This document shows, piece after piece, positions 59,368-64,000 of a DNA stretch of 64,000 nucleotides. Made by a program: the position numbers and the translations under genes. The stretch comes from DGNJ01 sp002388905. Lineage in GTDB: Bacteria > Pseudomonadota > Gammaproteobacteria > Pseudomonadales > Porticoccaceae. The notes under the pieces are model-generated. The model had not been told where the DNA came from. It ran no database searches and worked only from the letters and a program-made list of their open reading frames with translations. The DNA lies in the NCBI GenBank assembly GCA_036843405.1, contig DAITSJ010000003.1, positions 1 to 64,000 of the forward strand. Direction: 5' to 3'. The first letter of the stretch is position 1. Each line of letters starts with the position of its first letter.

Positions 59368-59952
59368 TTATGCTCCAATATCGGCCATCACTTTGCCCAG
59401 TGCCAGCAAACCGAAGACCAGGAACAGCATGGCAGCGACGCGATGCATCCAGTGCCGGGGTATCCTGCGCAACAGGGTGCTGCCGAGGCCCACGCCGATG
59501 GCTGCTACCGCCCATAACGCCAGAGTTCCGCCGACAAAGGTTGACCATAAGGCGCCGGTGCTGGCGGCAAGGGCAATCAGCGCCAGTTGCGTTTTATCGC
59601 CCAGCTCGGCGACGAAAATAAGCGTGAAACTGGCCAGGAAGGCGCCGCGTCCGTCGCTCGTCTGCCCGGTCTCGTCTTCATCGTCTCCGGCCTCGCGCCA
59701 CGAACGCCAGGCGAAAAGCAGGAACAACAGGCCGGCGGCAATCAGTACGGCCTCCTGGGGCACATAGTGGTACAAGGCTGCGCCCATGAGGACCGCAAGC
59801 AGGTTGAGTACGAAAAAAGCCAGGAATGTTCCCGCCAGTACCGGACGCGTTGGATAGCGATGGGCGAGGGTGATGGTCATGAGCTGGGTCTTGTCACCCA
59901 GCTCAGCCAGGAACAGGAGCACGAAAGCGGAGCCGATAACGGAGATATCCAC
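59368..59952 (-). CDS. GDT1/TMEM165 (UPF0016) family cation transporter
   Basis: 194 residues, six predicted helices in two repeats, each with the hallmark E-x-G-D-K-T/S motif: AELGDKTQL at about 16-24 and 114-122. The family exports Mn2+ (Mnx/MneA-type) or exchanges Ca2+ and protons. The two halves are joined by an acidic linker (GDDEDETGQTSDG). I looked for a Mn riboswitch upstream and found none. Confidence 0.93.
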   Translation of the reverse strand: MDISVIGSAFVLLFLAELGDKTQLMTITLAHRYPTRPVLAGTFLAFFVLNLLAVLMGAALYHYVPQEAVLIAAGLLFLLFAWRSWREAGDDEDETGQTSDGRGAFLASFTLIFVAELGDKTQLALIALAASTGALWSTFVGGTLALWAVAAIGVGLGSTLLRRIPRHWMHRVAAMLFLVFGLLALGKVMADIGA

Positions 59953-60469
59953 GGTCAGCCAACCTCAAAAGAACAGGATTCCCAAAAGGGCGGGGCGTAA
60001 AAAGCGCGCGATTTTAGCGGGTGTGGCGGTGTTTGTCATAGTTTTCCGGAAGTACTTGCGGTAATGCAGTTGATCGATTCTGCCCCCGAACATGTCTTAT
60101 AAAAACCCGATACACACTATATAAAGGGGTTAGATAATCGCTTCTCTACACCGCTTTTGTCGCCAACGCGATCGGTTAGTGCAGACTCTCCGCTTTACCC
60201 CTGCCGGTGGATCAGTGATTGTCGACTTGCTGTTCCAAGTCAAGTAATGCCGATAATAAACAGCGCGATAAGTGGCCGGTAGCGCCCTGATTGCATGGAC
60301 GTGGCCCGTCGAGTAGCCCGCGGGCTGTCTTAAGGCCTTTATTGGCTGTGAACGCTCCCTGCCTCAATAGCGCCAATGGCATGAAATTTTTCTTCACAGT
60401 AGAGGCGAAATAGGTATAATCAAATCGCAACAGATACATCATATATATAACATATATGCATAGATTGCC
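59953..60469. other. 517-bp gap between the GDT1 gene and the lysR gene
   Basis: No gene was recognised. It contains a 12-bp perfect palindrome AGCCCGCGGGCT (60315-60326). The right end is A/T-rich, with the CATATAT/ATATATG dyad just before lysR. GC content falls in 60360-60470 compared with the flanking genes. Confidence 0.6.
60440..60458. promoter_or_regulatory. AT-rich dyad before the second lysR gene
   Basis: CATATAT (60440-60446) and ATATATG (60452-60458) form a perfect dyad ending 11 bp before the ATG. The placement suits autoregulation or a -10-overlapping operator. It does not lie next to the SDR gene it may also influence. Confidence 0.4.
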
Positions 60470-61462
60470 ATGAGAACACTGGATCTGCGCAAGTTTCACC
60501 ACGCCATCGTCCTTGCGGAGGAGACCAGTTTCGTTCGCGCCAGCAAGCGCCTGCATCTCAGTCAGCCGGCGTTGACCCGGAGCATACAAAGCCTCGAGCG
60601 CGAACTGGACCTGCAATTGTTCGACCGGCAGCTCAGTGGTGCGGTGCCCACCCCACAGGGCCGGGCGGTGCTGGACAAAGCCCGCCAGTTGCTCGAGCAC
60701 AATGCCGTGCTGAACAAGGAGATCAGCCTGCTCAAGGATCAGGATATCGGTCAGTTGGTGTTCGGCGTTATCGACGGGCTTCAGAACCCGCTTCTCGATA
60801 CCCTGATCGAACGGATACTGCAACGCGAGACGCTGGCCAACGTGGAGGTGACGGTCGAGTCCATGGCCCGTTTGCTGGATCTGCTCAACCGCGGCCTGAT
60901 CGAGTTTTTTGTTGGCGATATCGGCCAGATCAAGCCCGCTGAGCGACGGCATCTGCACATCGAGACCCTTGCCGTCACTCACGGCGGTTATTTTGTTCGC
61001 ACCGGTCATCCGCTGGCGAATCGTGTGGACTTTCCGCTTCAGGAAGTGGCTGCCTATCCGATCCTGTCGACCCGTGTTGACGACAACGAGTGGCACCAGC
61101 CAGGCAAATTCGAACGCGACTACCTGAAAACCAACGGGGTTCGGGTGATGATCTGCAATGACATGGCCACCCTGAAAGACGTGACCCTGCGCACCGACGC
61201 TATCCTGGTCACGACGGATGCGATGGTCGCCCGGGAACTCGCCGCCGGGACCATGCAGGAATTGCAGTTCAAAAACCCGGGATTCGATACCGAGCGGCAG
61301 TTGTGCCTGGTGACCATGCCGGGGAAGACGCAGTCAAGTTCCGCAAAGCTGGTGCTCGAGATGATCGGCCAGATTGCGGCTGAGCGGTATGGGAACGGCG
61401 CGTTTACTGGGGATGGCGGTACCGGGGTAGAAGCAAAGAAAACCGGTGCCAAGGGCAAGTGA
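60470..61462 (+). CDS. LysR-type regulator of the SDR-aldehyde dehydrogenase module
   Basis: 330 residues with an N-terminal winged helix-turn-helix (LRKFHHAIVLAEETSFVRASKRLHLSQPALTRSIQSLERELDLQLFDR) and an effector-binding domain (about 95-300). The C-terminal tail is glycine/lysine-rich and looks disordered. It is co-directional with, and 82 bp upstream of, the SDR and aldehyde dehydrogenase genes, so it probably regulates them; the inducer is unknown. Confidence 0.9.
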   Translation: MRTLDLRKFHHAIVLAEETSFVRASKRLHLSQPALTRSIQSLERELDLQLFDRQLSGAVPTPQGRAVLDKARQLLEHNAVLNKEISLLKDQDIGQLVFGVIDGLQNPLLDTLIERILQRETLANVEVTVESMARLLDLLNRGLIEFFVGDIGQIKPAERRHLHIETLAVTHGGYFVRTGHPLANRVDFPLQEVAAYPILSTRVDDNEWHQPGKFERDYLKTNGVRVMICNDMATLKDVTLRTDAILVTTDAMVARELAAGTMQELQFKNPGFDTERQLCLVTMPGKTQSSSAKLVLEMIGQIAAERYGNGAFTGDGGTGVEAKKTGAKGK

Positions 61463-61544
61463 ATCTGGCGTGAGCTGCCTGCTTCCGGCGCCGCAGGTCC
61501 CGATAATATAAATCTAATGTCACATAACACAGGAGGAACTATCA

Positions 61545-62357
61545 GTGCCAATCAATCCTTTCCACTATGACGGCAAACGAGTGCTTGTCGTGGGTGGCGC
61601 CACGGGCATGGGGGCCGCTGCGGCGCAGGTTGCCGCCGGGCTTGGTGCCGAGGTGATCGTCATGGACGTGGCCGAGGTGAGCTACCCGGTAAGCCAGAGC
61701 CTTTCCGTGGATCTTCGTGATCAGGGCCGCGTCGATGCAGCGCTGTCGCAAATTACCGAACCGGTTCAGGCGGTATTTTCCTGCGCCGGGGTTGCGGACG
61801 GTACCCCCGGCATTATGCTTATCAACTTTATCAGCCAGCGCTATATTCTCGACCAGCTGGTGGCGAGGAACTTGCTGGGACGCGGCGGTGCCGCCGTGAT
61901 GATTTCCTCCGCCGCCGGGCTTTCCTGGATGAATAACCTGCCCCAACTCCGGGAGTTTCTGGCCATTGACGATTGGCAGGGGGCGGCTGGCTGGGTGGCC
62001 AGCCACGAGGATGCCGACAGCTATATGTTCAGCAAACAGGCCATGTGCGCCTTTGTGGCGATACAGGCGTTTCCCTGGCTGCAAAAAGGCATCCGCATCA
62101 ATTCCGTCATGCCGGGGCCGACGGACACACCCCTGGCCAGGGCCAATGCCGATACCTGGCTGGGCTTCGGCACCGCCTATCGCGAGGCCGCGGGCGTCAA
62201 ACCCCTGAGTCCGGAGCAAATCGGCAATACCCTGGCTTTCTTGTGCAGCGATGCGGCCAGCGGCGTCAATGGCATCAACCTGCTGGTGGATCTCGGCCAT
62301 ATCAGTGCCGGTATGACCGGCGCCTTCGACGATCCCGCCCTGCAGGCGCTTGCCTGA
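61545..62357 (+). CDS. Short-chain dehydrogenase/reductase
   Basis: 270 residues with the cofactor motif GGATGMG (17-23), SSAAG serines (121-122) and catalytic Y160-x3-K164 (SYMFSKQAM). The pattern resembles 3-alpha-hydroxysteroid and coniferyl-alcohol dehydrogenases, so an aromatic or terpenoid alcohol is a reasonable substrate guess. The start is GTG with AGGAGGA 8 bp upstream. With the next gene it would oxidise an alcohol to an aldehyde and then to an acid. Confidence 0.9.
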   Translation: MPINPFHYDGKRVLVVGGATGMGAAAAQVAAGLGAEVIVMDVAEVSYPVSQSLSVDLRDQGRVDAALSQITEPVQAVFSCAGVADGTPGIMLINFISQRYILDQLVARNLLGRGGAAVMISSAAGLSWMNNLPQLREFLAIDDWQGAAGWVASHEDADSYMFSKQAMCAFVAIQAFPWLQKGIRINSVMPGPTDTPLARANADTWLGFGTAYREAAGVKPLSPEQIGNTLAFLCSDAASGVNGINLLVDLGHISAGMTGAFDDPALQALA

Positions 62358-62412
62358 AACCTTCAATTCATCCGCGCCCGGTCCAGCCGGGCGCCAATCC
62401 GTGGAGTCATCC

Positions 62413-63882
62413 ATGAATAACATCCCCGCAAAACTGTTTATCGACAACCGCTGGTGCGATACCACCGATAGGGACCCGGTCGTCAATCCCGCCACCGAAG
62501 AGGTTATCGGCGAAGCGCCGGTGGGTAACAGCGGTCACATCGATGAGGCGATCGCCGCCGCCAGGACAGCGTTCGACAAGGGCCCATGGGCAAACATGGC
62601 CGCTCCTGAACGGGTCGCGGTCCTGGAGAAAATGCTCGACTATTTCACCGCTCGCCGGGAGGACATTGTCGACCTCATTGTGCGCGAGGCGGGGGCCAGC
62701 CAGATGCTGGCCGGTCCCATGCAGTTTGATCTGCCCATGAAGCACGCCCGCACCCTGCTGCAGGATGCGCTGAAAATCGAACCGAAAATGACACCCATCG
62801 AGCTTACCCCCGCGATGGATGGCACCAGGACCCTGGGCACTTCCGTCACTACTTATATCCCCCGGGGCGTGGTCTCGGCCATTACGCCCTACAACTATCC
62901 GTTCTTCCTGAACCTGGGCAAGCTGATACACGCCCTGGTTATGGGCAACACCTGTGTTCTCAAACCGTCCCCCTTTACACCCTTTCAGGCACTGGTTTTT
63001 GGCCAGGCGGCGGAGGCGGCGGGCTTGCCGGCAGGCGTCCTGAACGTGGTTACCGGCGATATCAAGGCCGGGGAGCAGCTGACAACGGACAAGCGGGTGG
63101 ATATGGTGACCTTTACCGGGTCCGACAAAGTGGGCTCGGCGATCATGGCCCAGGCGGCGCCGACATTAAAGAAACTGCATCTGGAGCTGGGCGGCAAGTC
63201 GGCGCTGATCGTGCGCAAGGACGCCAACCAGGCCGAAGCCCTGATGGCGGCGCTGATGGGTTTTACCATCCACTGCGGCCAGGGTTGCGCACTGACCACC
63301 CGAATCCTCGTCCACAACGACATTCGCAGGGAATTTGTCGAGCAACTGGCGGCCATGGCCAACGGCGTGAAAATTGGCAACCCCGCCGACCCGAGCGTGC
63401 AAATGGGGCCGCTCATCCGTGAACAGGCGCGCCAGCGGGTGGAAAACTACGTTCAGATCGGCCTCGACGAGGGGGGCACCCTGGTGGCCGGAGGCAAACG
63501 GCCGGACGGTTTCGACAAGGGCTTTTTCTATCAGGCGACCCTGTTCGATAACGTCGATAACCGGTCCCGGCTCGCCCAGGAAGAGGTGTTCGGCCCCATC
63601 GGTGTGGTCATCGGTTTTGACAGCGACGAAGAAGCCGTGGCCATGGCCAACGACTCCGAGTATGGCCTTGGCGGCGGGATCTATTCCAGCGATGTAGGTC
63701 GGGCCTATGAAATGGCCCTGCAGGTTCGCACCGGCACCCTTGCCATCAATGGCGGCAGCGGCACCATGCTTTCGTCGGCTCCCTTCGGCGGTATCAAGCG
63801 TTCCGGTATTGGTCGGGAGTACGGCGTGGAGAGCCTGCTGGAATTTACCGATGCCCGCAATATAAGCTTCCACGGTGGCTGA
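62413..63882 (+). CDS. NAD(P)-dependent aldehyde dehydrogenase
   Basis: 489 residues. Oxidises an aldehyde to the carboxylate. Seen: N161 (TPYNYPFF), E258 (LELGGKSA) and the nucleophile C292 in CGQGCALTTR, with the usual FTGSDKVG cofactor loop. GGAG lies 7 bp before the ATG at 62413; the frame runs slightly further upstream into the SDR end without support. The partner SDR and LysR genes point to a small catabolic module. Confidence 0.93.
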   Translation: MNNIPAKLFIDNRWCDTTDRDPVVNPATEEVIGEAPVGNSGHIDEAIAAARTAFDKGPWANMAAPERVAVLEKMLDYFTARREDIVDLIVREAGASQMLAGPMQFDLPMKHARTLLQDALKIEPKMTPIELTPAMDGTRTLGTSVTTYIPRGVVSAITPYNYPFFLNLGKLIHALVMGNTCVLKPSPFTPFQALVFGQAAEAAGLPAGVLNVVTGDIKAGEQLTTDKRVDMVTFTGSDKVGSAIMAQAAPTLKKLHLELGGKSALIVRKDANQAEALMAALMGFTIHCGQGCALTTRILVHNDIRREFVEQLAAMANGVKIGNPADPSVQMGPLIREQARQRVENYVQIGLDEGGTLVAGGKRPDGFDKGFFYQATLFDNVDNRSRLAQEEVFGPIGVVIGFDSDEEAVAMANDSEYGLGGGIYSSDVGRAYEMALQVRTGTLAINGGSGTMLSSAPFGGIKRSGIGREYGVESLLEFTDARNISFHGG

Positions 63883-64000
63883 TCTTCGCGCGATAGATTC
63901 CCGGGTAACAGGTAATGCAGCGCGTTTTCGGTTTTTTACCAAAAGGCGCTGATATTGCCGGGTTCAATATTGGCGCTGTATCGGCCGTTGCATGACTAAC

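Noticed and set aside
59953..60100. Manganese (yybP-ykoY) riboswitch upstream of the GDT1-family gene
   Set aside because: This family is often Mn-regulated, so I checked the minus strand. The conserved GGGGAGUA and its partner loop are not there.
1..64000. CRISPR arrays, prophage modules, toxin-antitoxin or restriction systems
   Set aside because: No regularly spaced repeats, phage structural cluster, or paired toxin-antitoxin or nuclease-methylase genes were seen. SdhE-YgfX is the only pair with a proposed toxin label.

Overview
The window is about 60% GC, almost fully coding, and reads as the chromosome of a free-living, probably aquatic gammaproteobacterium. The main evidence is gene order. 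xerD-dsbC-hom-thrC-recJ...prfB-lysS, nadB/rpoE-rseABC-mucD-lepA-lepB-rnc-era-recO-acpS and cysM-relA-mazG are arranged much as in Pseudomonas and Marinobacter relatives. An AlgP-like histone H1-type protein, RMF, SdhE/YgfX and RlmKL also fit. I cannot name a genus from sequence alone. No rRNA, tRNA or CRISPR array was seen.

Layout. 1-53: the last 53 bases of a group II intron (domain V/VI) lie 20 bp from xerD. 74-6740: xerD, dsbC, hom, thrC, recJ, with a repeat-rich gap at 1001-1371. 6783-9427: a Fur-box-preceded feoAB iron-uptake operon. 9667-13065: prfB with its programmed +1 frameshift, lysS, ung. 13108-16926: a PGPGW membrane protein, ygfZ, sdhE-ygfX and nadB. 17145-21389: the envelope-stress module rpoE-rseA-rseB-rseC-mucD. 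21537-27175: lepA, lepB, a DUF4845 protein, rnc, era, recO, acpS. 27296-32104: cysM, relA, mazG, adk. 32636-37515: the AlgP-like protein, tsaB, uppP, apeB, trpS. 37512-41650: a cyclotransferase-like gene, bioA, a DUF547 protein, ttcA and an orphan gene.

42235-49531 is the most interesting part. etfBA ends in a strong terminator, and a complete group II intron (43978-45812) with a reverse transcriptase/maturase sits exactly after its U-tract, which is the target preference of group IIC introns. Convergent to it is a cysC-sat-DHH phosphoesterase-crotonase cluster. This makes APS and PAPS with a single-subunit ATP sulfurylase, and the DHH protein is a plausible PAP-recycling phosphatase. A divergent LysR-type gene with a palindromic T-N11-A site in the shared promoter probably controls it.

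50672-64000: a DMT exporter overlapped by two uncharacterised exported proteins, hemH, a small SutA-like protein, a PHP exonuclease, SprT-like, GIY-YIG and DUF2288 proteins, rmf, rlmKL with a repeat-built N-terminal extension, a GDT1-family transporter, and a LysR-SDR-aldehyde dehydrogenase catabolic module. No wholly new defence or mobile system is evident. The best leads are the two group II introns, the sulfate-activation cluster, the repeat array beside dsbC and a few orphan genes.
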